Of a stretch of DNA of 64,000 nucleotides, positions 50,866-59,142 are shown one piece after another. The stretch comes from Phyllobacterium myrsinacearum. GTDB lineage: Bacteria; Pseudomonadota; Alphaproteobacteria; Rhizobiales; Rhizobiaceae. Each line of letters begins with the position of its first letter. Within the stretch, counting starts at the first letter, position 1. Location of the stretch: the NCBI RefSeq assembly GCF_014138285.1, contig NZ_JACGXN010000007.1, positions 186,001 to 250,000 of the forward strand, read 5' to 3'. The translations under genes were made by a program, and so were the position numbers. The notes below the pieces were generated by a model. The model saw only the letters and a program-made list of their open reading frames with translations, made no database searches and was not told the DNA's origin.

Positions 50866-52332
50866 ATGAGCTTGGGCAGCATTCTCGTTGCGGATGACGA
50901 CGCAGCAATCAGAACGGTCCTCAATCAGGCGCTTTCGCGCGCCGGTTATGATGTGCGCATCACATCCAATGCAGCCACCCTGTGGCGCTGGATTTCCGCC
51001 GGTGACGGCGATCTTGTGATCACCGATGTGGTGATGCCGGATGAAAACGCCTTTGACCTTCTGCCGCGCATCAAGAAATCGCGCCCTGATCTGCCGGTTA
51101 TCGTCATGAGCGCGCAGAACACCTTCATGACGGCAATCCGTGCTTCGGAGGCAGGCGCCTATGAATATCTGCCAAAGCCATTTGATCTGACTGAACTTGT
51201 CAGCATTGTCGGCCGCGCATTGGCCGAACCGAAGAAAAAGCCGGAAAAATGGGTTAACGAAGAACAGCCGGATACCATGCCTCTGGTCGGCCGTTCGCCT
51301 GCCATGCAGGATATCTACCGTGTTCTTGCCCGCATGATGCAGACCGACCTGACCGTGATGATTTCGGGCGAATCCGGCACCGGCAAGGAATTGGTTGCAA
51401 GCGCGTTGCATGAATATGGCCGCCGCCGCAAGGGGCCGTTCGTTGCCATCAACATGGCCGCGATTCCACGCGACCTGATCGAATCTGAACTGTTTGGTCA
51501 TGAACGGGGTGCATTCACCGGTGCGCAGAATCGTTCGAGCGGCCGGTTCGAACAGGCCGATGGCGGCACGCTGTTCCTTGATGAAATTGGCGATATGCCG
51601 ATGGAAGCACAGACACGTTTGCTGCGTGTCCTGCAGCAGGGTGAATATATGACCGTGGGTGGACGCACCCCGATCAAGACAGATGTGCGTATCGTTGCGG
51701 CAACCAACAAGGATCTGCGGACGCTGATCAATCAGGGCATGTTCCGTGAAGATCTCTATTACCGCCTGAATGTCGTGCCGCTACGCCTGCCGCCGCTGCG
51801 TGAGCGCGGCGAGGATATTCCTGATCTCGTCCGTCACTTCTTCAAGATGGCGGCAAAGGACGGACTGCCGGAGAAACGCATCACTGCCGATGGCCTCGAC
51901 TTGATGCGCCGCTATCCCTGGGCCGGCAATGTGCGCGAACTGGAAAATCTGGTGCGCCGCCTTGCAGCGCTTTATCCGCAGGAAGAAATCAATGCGGATG
52001 TGATCGAGGCGGAGCTCAAGGCTGACTTGCGGCCGACCGAGCCATCCTCCTCGTCGATGTCCAATGAAGACATCACCATCGCGCAGGCGGTGGAGCTGAA
52101 CATGCAGCGCTATTTCCTCTCCTATGGCGATGATCTGCCGCCGGTTGGGCTTTACCAGCGTGTGCTTGAGGAAGTGGAATATCCGCTCATCCTGTCATGC
52201 CTGACGGCCACCCATGGCAACCAGATCAAGGCGGCTGAACTGCTCGGCCTCAACCGCAATACGCTGCGCAAGAAGATCCGCGAGTTGGGCGTGAATATCT
52301 ATAAAAACACCAAGAGCGATATGGGGCGGTGA
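50866..52332 (+). CDS. ntrC: Nitrogen regulation response regulator NtrC
   Basis: NtrC activates sigma-54 promoters under nitrogen limitation. The 488-residue protein has a receiver domain (about 5-120; phospho-acceptor Asp in [11 protein letters not shown]), an AAA+ domain (about 145-380) with Walker A GESGTGKE, the sigma-54-contacting GAFTGA loop in [10 protein letters not shown] and Walker [12 protein letters not shown], and a C-terminal Fis-type HTH. A terminator follows; ntrY and ntrX, its usual neighbours in rhizobia, are not present downstream. Confidence 0.97.
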   Translation: MSLGSILVADDDAAIRTVLNQALSRAGYDVRITSNAATLWRWISAGDGDLVITDVVMPDENAFDLLPRIKKSRPDLPVIVMSAQNTFMTAIRASEAGAYEYLPKPFDLTELVSIVGRALAEPKKKPEKWVNEEQPDTMPLVGRSPAMQDIYRVLARMMQTDLTVMISGESGTGKELVASALHEYGRRRKGPFVAINMAAIPRDLIESELFGHERGAFTGAQNRSSGRFEQADGGTLFLDEIGDMPMEAQTRLLRVLQQGEYMTVGGRTPIKTDVRIVAATNKDLRTLINQGMFREDLYYRLNVVPLRLPPLRERGEDIPDLVRHFFKMAAKDGLPEKRITADGLDLMRRYPWAGNVRELENLVRRLAALYPQEEINADVIEAELKADLRPTEPSSSSMSNEDITIAQAVELNMQRYFLSYGDDLPPVGLYQRVLEEVEYPLILSCLTATHGNQIKAAELLGLNRNTLRKKIRELGVNIYKNTKSDMGR

Positions 52333-52397
52333 ATTATCCGCATGCTGAATGAGCGGCGGATTTAAGAGCTGGTTTTCTCAGAAATTGCTATTTTGTA

Positions 52398-52436
52398 CAA
52401 ACGGGACCGTACGCGCACACGATCCCGTTTTAGTTT
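52398..52436. terminator. Bidirectional hairpin terminator between ntrC and the immunity-like gene
   Basis: ACGGGACCGT (52401-52410) pairs with ACGATCCCGT (52419-52428) except for one C-A mismatch, with flanking AAA and TTTTAGTTT. It can serve both ntrC and the converging toxin/immunity unit. Confidence 0.8.
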
Positions 52437-52801
52437 CATTCAGCCTTGAATGTCTGATCAACTGAAAGCTCTACTCTTTGATCGCAGGCCATTGTGGCGA
52501 AGTATCGTCCTAAACTCTTGCCATTACTTTTAACGTAAACTGTGACTTCCCAGCCGTGGATGCCCGAATTGTATCCAAAATCCTCGTCGAGCTCGAGGTC
52601 GTCATACTGAAAGTCATTTTTTGCAATTTTAGTGACGTAAGAAAGTATGCCGTACTTAACTGTTGCGGTTGGCATCTCCGGGCATTGCGTTGTTCTGTCT
52701 CGGAGCAATGGGATGCCGTAGACGACAAACACTGCAAACAGGAACAACACCACCACAATGGTTACTGTCACGCCAAGGACCCATTTCAATAGTTTCCACA
52801 T
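52436..52801 (-). CDS. Probable immunity protein to the adjacent colicin M-like toxin, membrane-anchored
   Basis: The 121-residue protein has a basic start, one long N-terminal membrane helix (about 8-32) and an extracytoplasmic domain of about 88 residues with exactly two cysteines, C40 and C106. This is the architecture of the colicin M immunity protein Cmi (about 117 residues, N-terminally anchored, periplasmic, with a disulfide between two similarly placed cysteines as I recall). Its ATG overlaps the toxin stop as TAATG, with GGGAGG inside the toxin gene, so the two are translated together. Base composition is AT-richer than the flanks. Direct sequence similarity to Cmi was not tested; the call rests on architecture and coupling. 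Confidence 0.72.
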   Translation of the reverse strand: MWKLLKWVLGVTVTIVVVLFLFAVFVVYGIPLLRDRTTQCPEMPTATVKYGILSYVTKIAKNDFQYDDLELDEDFGYNSGIHGWEVTVYVKSNGKSLGRYFATMACDQRVELSVDQTFKAE

Positions 52802-53643
52802 TAATGGCCCTCCCAGGAGATGGGAATGGAACCTGGCATTGCTATGTCATACTTCGTGCCCGGTAAGAGATTTACTGTTCTTGTGAACAGTTCCTGCATC
52901 ATTCCACGGTGATCGCTCGGATTGAAATCATAATGATCATCATAGGCGCGAATTTCGCCTTTGAAGTTCCATGTTCCGTCTTGATGACGGGTCATGTCAC
53001 CTTCTACCTTCAACGAGATGTTCCCTAGGTACGCCGCTGCAATTGCATTATCTTCTGCTGTGTTGTGATTAAATTTCTCGACTACAATGTGTTTCGTTCC
53101 GATAAACTTTGAGTCATTAGTGTACTGACTTAACTGATTAGTTTCTCCTATTTTTACTTGATCTGGCCGAAGGTTGAGCCCGATCTGGTTTAACGGGACG
53201 CTCAATGCTTCTCCATGGCCTTGAAGATAATGCGCCATGGCCTTGAAGGGTGATGCTATTCCGCCGGATAATGTGGTGTCATTTTTATCATAAGTCTTCG
53301 CGCGTTCCGGCTCTGACTCCACACCATTTATCAAGTCCAGAGGCGTGTTCCGTTTGCTGAGGACATTATCGAGAAATGAAAGGCCATTAAGCCAGGTGAT
53401 GAAATCCCCAGGCGTATCCAGCAGCGCATTCAGACCACTTACAATCCATTTGAGCCCGGGCAGACTGTTGAGAGAATCCCAGAACGCTTTTTGCATATAT
53501 TCCTGATACTGATCCCACAATCGCTCCATTTCCGTATGCGGATCGTATAATCGGCCCCCGGCCCAACCGGTGAATGAATTACCGGGACTACTGTCTTCCC
53601 AAGATTTAATGATGATTGGTCTCAAGACTATTGTTTCAGGCAT
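52801..53643 (-). CDS. Colicin M-like bacteriocin (lipid II-degrading phosphodiesterase)
   Basis: Colicin M-type toxins enter through an outer-membrane TonB receptor and cut undecaprenyl-linked lipid II in the periplasm. The start is the ATG at 53643 with AAGGAG eight bases upstream, giving 280 residues (colicin M has 271). Near the N-terminus PETIVLRP resembles a TonB box. The middle (about 35-120) is a helical putative receptor-binding region. The C-terminal domain carries MAHYLQGHGEALSV, AAAYLGNISLKVEG and YDDHYDFNPSDHRG, closely matching colicin M. The catalytic set D236, Y238, D239, H245 and R246 keeps the exact D-x-Y-D-x5-H-R spacing. There is no signal peptide or lysis gene in view. 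Composition is AT-rich, suggesting transfer. Confidence 0.92.
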   Translation of the reverse strand: MPETIVLRPIIIKSWEDSSPGNSFTGWAGGRLYDPHTEMERLWDQYQEYMQKAFWDSLNSLPGLKWIVSGLNALLDTPGDFITWLNGLSFLDNVLSKRNTPLDLINGVESEPERAKTYDKNDTTLSGGIASPFKAMAHYLQGHGEALSVPLNQIGLNLRPDQVKIGETNQLSQYTNDSKFIGTKHIVVEKFNHNTAEDNAIAAAYLGNISLKVEGDMTRHQDGTWNFKGEIRAYDDHYDFNPSDHRGMMQELFTRTVNLLPGTKYDIAMPGSIPISWEGH

Positions 53644-53902
53644 GCTCAAATCTCCTTATTAAAAACAAAAAACATCAAAATGAAAATCCGACTTTCCAGC
53701 CTTTATGAGAGCTGGCTCAATCAGTAAGCGGCACTGGCGAATTTGAATCGGGACAGGAGCGTTAGGATTCTCGGAAAATAAATGTTCTAAATAGGCACAT
53801 TATTGGTAAATATGATAATTTTAGTCAAGAATTAATTGCATGGATTTATCGCGTAGGTCATTGTCGAAGTCACTTCTTCGGGCCAGCGCCCCCACCAGCC
53901 GC
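53644..53902 (-). promoter_or_regulatory. Upstream region and candidate promoter of the colicin M-like operon
   Basis: This AT-rich 259-bp gap contains, on the minus strand, TTGACT (53823-53828) and AATAAT (53799-53804) with an 18-bp spacer, a good vegetative promoter. It implies a leader of about 150 nt before the toxin ATG. I looked for the alphaproteobacterial SOS box (GTTCN7GTTC or GAACN7GAAC) and found none. Confidence 0.5.
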
Positions 53903-54367
53903 TCAAAAATCCAGCGGCGCGTCGTCGATGACTTCCTTCATGACAAAGAATGTTCTTGTCTGGCGAACGCCGGGCAGGGCAATCAACTGGCTGCCATGGA
54001 TTCGGTTGAAATCGGCCATGTCCTTGACACGGATTTTGAGAAAATAGTCGAAATCTCCTGCAACCAAATTGCAGTCGAGAACAAAGCTCAACTTGGTCAC
54101 TGCCTGTTCGAACTGCGCAAAGCTTTCCGGCGTTGAGCGGTCCAGCACCACGCCAACCATCACCAGTGCGCCCCGGTCTAACATTTGCGGTTGCACCATC
54201 GCTCGCACGGTCCTGATATAGCCTTCGTCGAACAGGCGTTGCGTGCGCCGGTGACAGGTGGCCGGGCTCACATCCACCAGGGTTGCCAGCTCGGCATTGG
54301 TCAATCGCCCGTTCTTTTGCAGGAGCCGCAGCATCTTCATATCAATACGATCGAGATCTGCAGGCAT
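53903..54367 (-). CDS. acdR: Lrp/AsnC-family regulator, likely AcdR-type activator of acdS
   Basis: The 154-residue protein has an N-terminal HTH (ADLDRIDMKMLRLLQKNGRL, then NAELATLVDVSPATCHRRTQ) and a C-terminal RAM ligand-binding domain with VAGDFDYFLKIRV. The start at 54367 is family-consistent; the longer frame to 54517 runs into the acdS promoter region. It is divergent from acdS with 160 bp between, the layout known for Lrp-type AcdR regulators of ACC deaminase genes in proteobacteria. Direct control of acdS is inferred. Confidence 0.85.
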   Translation of the reverse strand: MPADLDRIDMKMLRLLQKNGRLTNAELATLVDVSPATCHRRTQRLFDEGYIRTVRAMVQPQMLDRGALVMVGVVLDRSTPESFAQFEQAVTKLSFVLDCNLVAGDFDYFLKIRVKDMADFNRIHGSQLIALPGVRQTRTFFVMKEVIDDAPLDF

Positions 54368-54527
54368 GAAAGAACCTTCCGTATATGGTTTAATTTGTAA
54401 AATTATAACGCAATTTTTGAACTTGGAAATGAGCTTATAGTAATGTGAGAGCCCAACTATGAGAGCACCTTTCTTTTGAAGGATGATAGCGTTTTGCCAG
54501 CAACAACCGCTTTTCAAGGGGAAAACA
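54368..54527. promoter_or_regulatory. Divergent acdR-acdS promoter region
   Basis: This is a short AT-rich intergenic region, with its A/T peak at 54385-54420. TATAGT (54436-54441) is a candidate -10 for acdS. Lrp-type sites are degenerate and AT-rich, so no single operator can be pinned down by eye. Confidence 0.45.
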
Positions 54528-55541
54528 ATGCTGAAAAAATTCGAACGCTATCCGCTCACATTCGGGCCGACACCCATAGAAAAACTGAGTCGATTGTCTG
54601 AGCATCTCGGCGGCAAAGTCGAGCTTTATGCCAAGCGTGACGATTGCAATTCTGGTCTCGCCTTTGGTGGAAACAAGCTGCGCAAGCTTGAGTATATCAT
54701 ACCGGATGCCATCGCTTCAGGCGCGGACACGCTCGTATCCATTGGTGGCGTACAGTCGAATCACACGCGGATGGTCGCTGCAACAGCGGCAAAGATCGGC
54801 TTCAAATGCCGGCTTGTCCAGGAGAGCTGGGTCCCACACGAGGACGCCGTCTATGATCGCGTCGGCAATATCCTTCTGAGTCGGATCATGGGCGCTGATG
54901 TGGAAATGGTCGATGAGGGTTTCGACATTGGCATTCGCGAAAGCTGGGAAAACGCCATAGAGGACGTGAAGGCCAAGGGCGGCAAACCCTATGCAATCCC
55001 GGCAGGCGCATCGGTCCACAAATATGGCGGCTTGGGCTACGTCGGCTTTGCCGAAGAAGTCAGGGCGCAGGAAGCCGAACTCGGCTTCAAGTTTGACTAC
55101 ATCATCGTCTGCACCGTCACCGGTTCGACCCACGCCGGAATGCTCGTCGGCTTTGCGAGCGATGGGCGTCAACGCAACGTCATCGGCATTGACGCCTCGG
55201 CCACGCCGACGCAGACCAAGGCACAGGTGCTGGAGATCGCCCGCCGCACCGCGGACCTTGTTGAACTGGGCAAAGATCTGACCGAGGCAGATGTCATCCT
55301 CAATGAGGACTACGCCTATCCGATTTATGGCGTACCGTCAGAGGAAACCAAGCAGGCCATTCGCCTTTGTGCACGGCTGGAGGGTATGATTACGGACCCT
55401 GTTTATGAGGGAAAATCCATGCAAGGCATGATTGATCTCGTCGGCAAAGGCTTCTTCCCGGAAGGCTCAAAAGTGCTTTACGCCCATCTCGGCGGTGCTC
55501 CGGCGCTGAATGGTTACGCCTATACGTTCCGCAATGGCTAG
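54528..55541 (+). CDS. acdS: 1-aminocyclopropane-1-carboxylate (ACC) deaminase
   Basis: This PLP enzyme splits ACC, the plant ethylene precursor, to 2-oxobutyrate and ammonia, a trait of plant-associated bacteria. The start at 54528 ([13 protein letters not shown]) gives 337 residues, one fewer than the well-studied Pseudomonas enzyme. The PLP lysine is K50 ([11 protein letters not shown]), followed by VQSNHTR. The two residues used to tell true ACC deaminases from D-cysteine desulfhydrases are both present: E294 in DPVYEGKSM and L321 in AHLGGAP (E295 and L322 in the reference numbering). Confidence 0.96.
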   Translation: MLKKFERYPLTFGPTPIEKLSRLSEHLGGKVELYAKRDDCNSGLAFGGNKLRKLEYIIPDAIASGADTLVSIGGVQSNHTRMVAATAAKIGFKCRLVQESWVPHEDAVYDRVGNILLSRIMGADVEMVDEGFDIGIRESWENAIEDVKAKGGKPYAIPAGASVHKYGGLGYVGFAEEVRAQEAELGFKFDYIIVCTVTGSTHAGMLVGFASDGRQRNVIGIDASATPTQTKAQVLEIARRTADLVELGKDLTEADVILNEDYAYPIYGVPSEETKQAIRLCARLEGMITDPVYEGKSMQGMIDLVGKGFFPEGSKVLYAHLGGAPALNGYAYTFRNG

Positions 55542-55566
55542 TCATGTGTCCGGTGAGTTTATTGGG

Positions 55567-55597
55567 CGCGGGGGAATGGCAATAATGTTTCCCCGCG
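55567..55597 (+). terminator. Possible weak terminator after acdS
   Basis: CGCGGGGGAA (55567-55576) pairs with TTCCCCGCG (55589-55597), with one bulged G and a 12-nt loop. The following GGTTACATTG is only moderately T-rich. Confidence 0.5.
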
Positions 55598-55769
55598 GTT
55601 ACATTGTATAATTATCCGACTAAGTATTGTTGCTGCTCTCATCATGCGGGCGGGATTGAAGTTCAATTGCGGATAATTCGTCTTTCCATCCTGAATATGT
55701 ATTGTGTTTTACATTATAATAATGCAATCGATGCCGTGATTTTACGACGGGAATCGAGGTATTGTCATT

Positions 55770-56732
55770 ATGTGGAACTTCAGCATCTTCTGTAGCCTGA
55801 TCACCTTGGCGCGAACATGGCCCTTTGTCTTGCTGCGATTGGTCGTGTATCTCGCTATACCCATCGCCTATTGCACTATTATCGCATGCGGAGCAGGGGT
55901 GGGGTATGGTATTGGCCATATCTTCATCCTGTCGGATGCAGATGCCCCTGCGCGATGCGCGGGTATTGGCGGCCTTATCGGCTTCATTACAGCCACAGCT
56001 CTGGTCTACGGCTTGCGCGAATACCTGCTCTATATACTCAAGGCAGGACATATCGCAGTGCTCGTGCATCTGATCGCGGGCGAAGCAGTTCCAGGCGGGC
56101 AGGGGCAGTTGACCTATGCGCGCAAGATGGTCACCGAACGGTTCCTTGAAGCCAATGTATTTTTCGTGTTCGATCAGCTTATCAAAGCTGTTCTGGGATC
56201 GATTAGCACGCTGACGACAGGTTTGGCTTCGCTTATACCGGTTCCGGGATTGATGGCTGCTGCAAACCTCATCAACAGCTTTATCCGCATGTCGATTACC
56301 TATGTCGATGAAATCATTCTCGGTTACAATATCCGCATGACAGGTGCCTCGCCGTTCGAGAACGGCATGCGCGGCGTCGTGCTTTATGCTCAGAACAGCA
56401 AGATCATGGTGAAAAATGCAATCTGGCTGTCATTCATTGTCTGGACCATGACTGCAGTCATTTTCGCAGCGACGCTGACGCCGGCGGCGGCCATGGTTTA
56501 CTGGATACCAGGTCCCGGTGCTGGATACGCGGTTCTCTTCGCCCTGGCGCTGGCATGGGCGTTAAAACTGGCGCTGCTTGAGCCCTTTGCCATTACTGCT
56601 CTCATGACGGTCTATTTCAGCGCCATTGAAGGACAGGTTGCCGATCCGGAGCGGGAGCAACGGCTAAGCCAGACGTCCCAGGCCTTCCGCAACCTGAAGG
56701 ACAAGGCGCTGGGTGGTCTTGCCGCCGTTTGA
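55770..56732 (+). CDS. Multi-pass membrane protein of unknown function
   Basis: The 320-residue protein has about six hydrophobic segments (near 18-48, 65-95, 160-185, 215-235, 240-265 and 268-290) and a charged C-terminal tail (VADPEREQRLSQTSQAFRNL). I do not recognise a family by eye. Gly/Ala-rich segments such as YWIPGPGAGYAVLFALALAW resemble eukaryotic choline-transporter-like proteins only loosely. It has a 228-bp AT-rich upstream region and stands alone, converging on the DUF486 gene. Confidence 0.7.
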   Translation: MWNFSIFCSLITLARTWPFVLLRLVVYLAIPIAYCTIIACGAGVGYGIGHIFILSDADAPARCAGIGGLIGFITATALVYGLREYLLYILKAGHIAVLVHLIAGEAVPGGQGQLTYARKMVTERFLEANVFFVFDQLIKAVLGSISTLTTGLASLIPVPGLMAAANLINSFIRMSITYVDEIILGYNIRMTGASPFENGMRGVVLYAQNSKIMVKNAIWLSFIVWTMTAVIFAATLTPAAAMVYWIPGPGAGYAVLFALALAWALKLALLEPFAITALMTVYFSAIEGQVADPEREQRLSQTSQAFRNLKDKALGGLAAV

Positions 56733-56734
56733 TC

Positions 56735-57085
56735 CTACAGCGGCCCCTTGAAGACGAAGAACGCACCGGCGCAGATCATTGCAAAACCCACAAAGTGGTT
56801 GATCGTGATTTTTTCGCCCAGATACATCACGGAGAAGCCGGCAAAGACCAGAAGCGTGATCACTTCCTGAATAGTTTTCAACTGGGCGGCGGAATAGATC
56901 TCGTGGCCGTAGCGGTTTGCCGGAACAGCAAGGCAGTATTCGGCAAAGGCGATCATCCAGCTGACGAGGATGACGAGAAAAAGCGGCCGGTTCTCAAACT
57001 TGAGATGGCCATACCAGGCAAACGTCATGAAAACATTTGAACCAAGCAACAAGAGAATAGGGCGGATATAATCAAAGGAGGGCAT
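56735..57085 (-). CDS. DMT-superfamily small membrane protein (DUF486)
   Basis: The 116-residue protein has four membrane helices and the family segments LLLGSNVFMTFAWYGHLKF, SWMIAFAEYCLAVPANRYG and INHFVGFAMICAGAFFVFK. DUF486 proteins are short relatives of drug/metabolite exporters with unknown substrates. The start at 57085 (MPSFDYIRPI) has GGAGGG upstream. It ends 2 bp from the converging membrane protein gene. Confidence 0.88.
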   Translation of the reverse strand: MPSFDYIRPILLLLGSNVFMTFAWYGHLKFENRPLFLVILVSWMIAFAEYCLAVPANRYGHEIYSAAQLKTIQEVITLLVFAGFSVMYLGEKITINHFVGFAMICAGAFFVFKGPL

Positions 57086-57246
57086 GGAGTGTCCTTGGCT
57101 GTAGCGTACCAGAGTGCATGCAGTAACGTTCAATCGGTCAAAACGATCCAGACAGCAGGCTTAAGTCAAGTCATGCGCAGCGGAAAGCGGGATTTGCGGT
57201 TTGGCAACAAGACATAAGCGGTGTGACCGAAAGGCCATAGCCCCAA

Positions 57247-57894
57247 TCAGGCGTTGACAGGCTGCCGTGGCGTGCGCGTCAGATACATGAAAGCAAAACC
57301 GGCCGAAACAAGCGCCATCGCAAAGCCCAGAAAAGAAAACAAACTGGTCAGATGCCCGGGGACATCGCCCCAGCGTGGCTTGATGATATCCGCAGTGTTG
57401 TACGGATCGCCGCTATACTGGCACATGACGAACGAACCGCCATTGCGCACCAGGTCGGCATCAAGATCAGAGATCAGCGCGCCAACCGCCTCCTTGTTGT
57501 CGGGCATATCGCGCATATACACGAGAGTAGCCTTCGCCGCGGCAAGATAGGCGTGCGAGCATTCATTGAACGGGCTTTGTTCATCACTGATGCTGCCGGG
57601 AACAATGCCCCAGAGGCAATAGCTGTATTGAATGTTGGTATAGTTCACCAGTCGCCGGAATGTTTCGTCCGTGCGGGTCATGCGCGCCGCCAGATCGAGG
57701 ATCGGCTTGCGGTAACTGGCGATGATAGCCATTTCCCCGTGCGAGAGGCTTGGAATGGAAATGCCCGACGTATCGGTGCCAGTACTGCTGCGATGTGCCC
57801 ATCCGCTTGTGGTCGACAACACGTACAGACACGCAGCCAAAGCCAGAAGCCAGCCTGCCGAGCGTCGCGTATGGGCGATGTGCTGCGATCTCAT
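57247..57894 (-). CDS. Exported, C-terminally membrane-anchored protein of unknown function next to cbtA
   Basis: The frame chosen starts at the ATG at 57894 and gives 215 residues, with a signal-peptide-like N-terminus (about 12-34) and a C-terminal membrane helix (about 180-202). The extracytoplasmic part has four cysteines (in YSYCLWG, NECSHAY and VMCQYSG, plus one in the leader) that could form disulfides. It follows cbtA after 52 bp on the same strand and may be a third gene of the cobalamin-riboswitch unit. The family is not recognised; the start is uncertain. Confidence 0.6.
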   Translation of the reverse strand: MRSQHIAHTRRSAGWLLALAACLYVLSTTSGWAHRSSTGTDTSGISIPSLSHGEMAIIASYRKPILDLAARMTRTDETFRRLVNYTNIQYSYCLWGIVPGSISDEQSPFNECSHAYLAAAKATLVYMRDMPDNKEAVGALISDLDADLVRNGGSFVMCQYSGDPYNTADIIKPRWGDVPGHLTSLFSFLGFAMALVSAGFAFMYLTRTPRQPVNA

Positions 57895-57946
57895 TGGACA
57901 ATCCGGAGGCCTGAACGCCGCAAGACGGGCGTTCAGGCAAGTTTGA

Positions 57947-58687
57947 TCAACGTGCCGTCTGCAGGCGATAACGCGGGCGGTTTTCGGCCAATACCCGTTC
58001 AGCCAGTCCACCGAACAGCAGTCCAAGAGTCGTCCAGATGATCAGATGTATGCCGAGCGAGGCAACACGGAAGTTCCACAGGACCGTCGGTGAGAACTGT
58101 TCAGGAACTTCATTGATTGCAGGCAGAAGGTACTGAACAAGCGCGATGAACACGACATAGGCTGCACCGGCAATCAGGGCCGCATTCCACGTGCCATGCT
58201 GGACACGCAGACGCTTTGCCAGACCGACGGCCGCGGCGAGAGCACCGAGAGAGACCACCAGCATGACGAAGAACAGTTCGGTTCTGGCGCCGATGGTATC
58301 CGGGTTGCCGACCGCCGGCGGATTCATCGGATATTTGATGGCAGGCACCAGGACAATGGCGACGAAACCGGCCAAAGCAAGCAGACCAGCCGTAGCGCGA
58401 GGGCTCAACGAACTGATACGGCCGTGCACAAAGGCAAATACCAGCGAGAACAGTCCGCCCAAGGCCGCACTATAGACGACGACACCCGTGAAAAGACCGA
58501 TACCGGCCTGCGTGTCACGGGAGACGATTTCAGGTTCAGCCGCTTCTCCGGCCGCCTGACTCATCTTCTCCTCGAATGCGATAGCACTATCAACCTGCGG
58601 TTCGCCAAAGACGCGTGCAAAGCCAAAAGCCAGCAAGCCAGCAAGCAAACCCGCGATCATGCCGCGGATTAAAAGATTTCTTGTCAT
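57947..58687 (-). CDS. cbtA: CbtA, predicted cobalt transporter membrane subunit
   Basis: CbtA is a membrane protein predicted to import cobalt for cobalamin. The 246-residue protein has about six membrane helices starting NLLIRGMIAGLLAGLLAFGF, the family segment AIKYPMNPPAVGNPDTI, and a last helix before ERVLAENRPRY. It lies 12 bp downstream of cbtB and a cobalamin riboswitch, which supports the cobalt assignment. Confidence 0.92.
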   Translation of the reverse strand: MTRNLLIRGMIAGLLAGLLAFGFARVFGEPQVDSAIAFEEKMSQAAGEAAEPEIVSRDTQAGIGLFTGVVVYSAALGGLFSLVFAFVHGRISSLSPRATAGLLALAGFVAIVLVPAIKYPMNPPAVGNPDTIGARTELFFVMLVVSLGALAAAVGLAKRLRVQHGTWNAALIAGAAYVVFIALVQYLLPAINEVPEQFSPTVLWNFRVASLGIHLIIWTTLGLLFGGLAERVLAENRPRYRLQTAR

Positions 58688-58699
58688 TGCATCATCTCC

Positions 58700-58909
58700 T
58701 TAATGGCAGGGAAAGCCGAGGAGATGACGACCGTCGTGAACGAATTCATGCACGTACATGCCCGAGAAGAGCGACATTGCACCTTCTTCCGCGCCGATGA
58801 AGTAAATGGCAAGCAGCAGGAGCAAGCCGCCGAAAATGGCCCAAGGCAACACTTCGCCGAGGGGAATGGGTGTGACGCCGGCTGCAGGCGCTAGAGTGAT
58901 ATCGGACAT
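58700..58909 (-). CDS. cbtB: CbtB, small predicted cobalt transporter subunit
   Basis: The 69-residue protein has one membrane helix (about 22-42) and a His-rich C-terminus (MYVHEFVHDGRHLLGFPCH) thought to bind the metal. This short form with terminal histidines is diagnostic of CbtB. It is the first gene behind the cobalamin riboswitch. Confidence 0.93.
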   Translation of the reverse strand: MSDITLAPAAGVTPIPLGEVLPWAIFGGLLLLLAIYFIGAEEGAMSLFSGMYVHEFVHDGRHLLGFPCH

Positions 58910-58934
58910 GGAACTTTCTCCCAGAATGACGCGT

Positions 58935-59075
58935 TCGATGACGGAATTGATAAGGTTACGGTTAGGGTCTGGCTTTCAATCAACGTATGAACGGCTGATT
59001 AATTACAGTGGCGCGACCGCTCCGGAATTTCACCGGCTTCCAAACCCGCAACTCCATCGTTATATCTGTGCGCGC
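58935..59075 (-). promoter_or_regulatory. Cobalamin riboswitch controlling cbtB-cbtA
   Basis: Read on the minus strand, the core GGAAGCCGGTGAAATTCCGG and the following GCGGTCGCGCCACTGTAA (59003-59043) match the conserved cobalamin aptamer. The B12-box-like GAAAGCCAGACC lies at 58966-58977, closer to the gene. The switch ends 25-60 nt before the cbtB ribosome binding site, so control by masking of translation or by early termination is expected when cobalamin is plentiful. Confidence 0.93.
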
Positions 59076-59142
59076 GGCAAACTGTCAATGAACGGTCGCG
59101 CTGCTGTTTCGGCCTTTTTCTCAAGTGTTTGCGGGGAATATT

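Noticed and set aside
53643-53649. TTG at 53649 as toxin start, adding two residues
   Set aside because: It lies only two bases from the AAGGAG site, too close; the ATG at 53643 is eight bases away.
53761-53840. Possible SOS box upstream of the toxin (single GTTC at 53784)
   Set aside because: The second half-site at the required 7-base spacing is missing on both strands.
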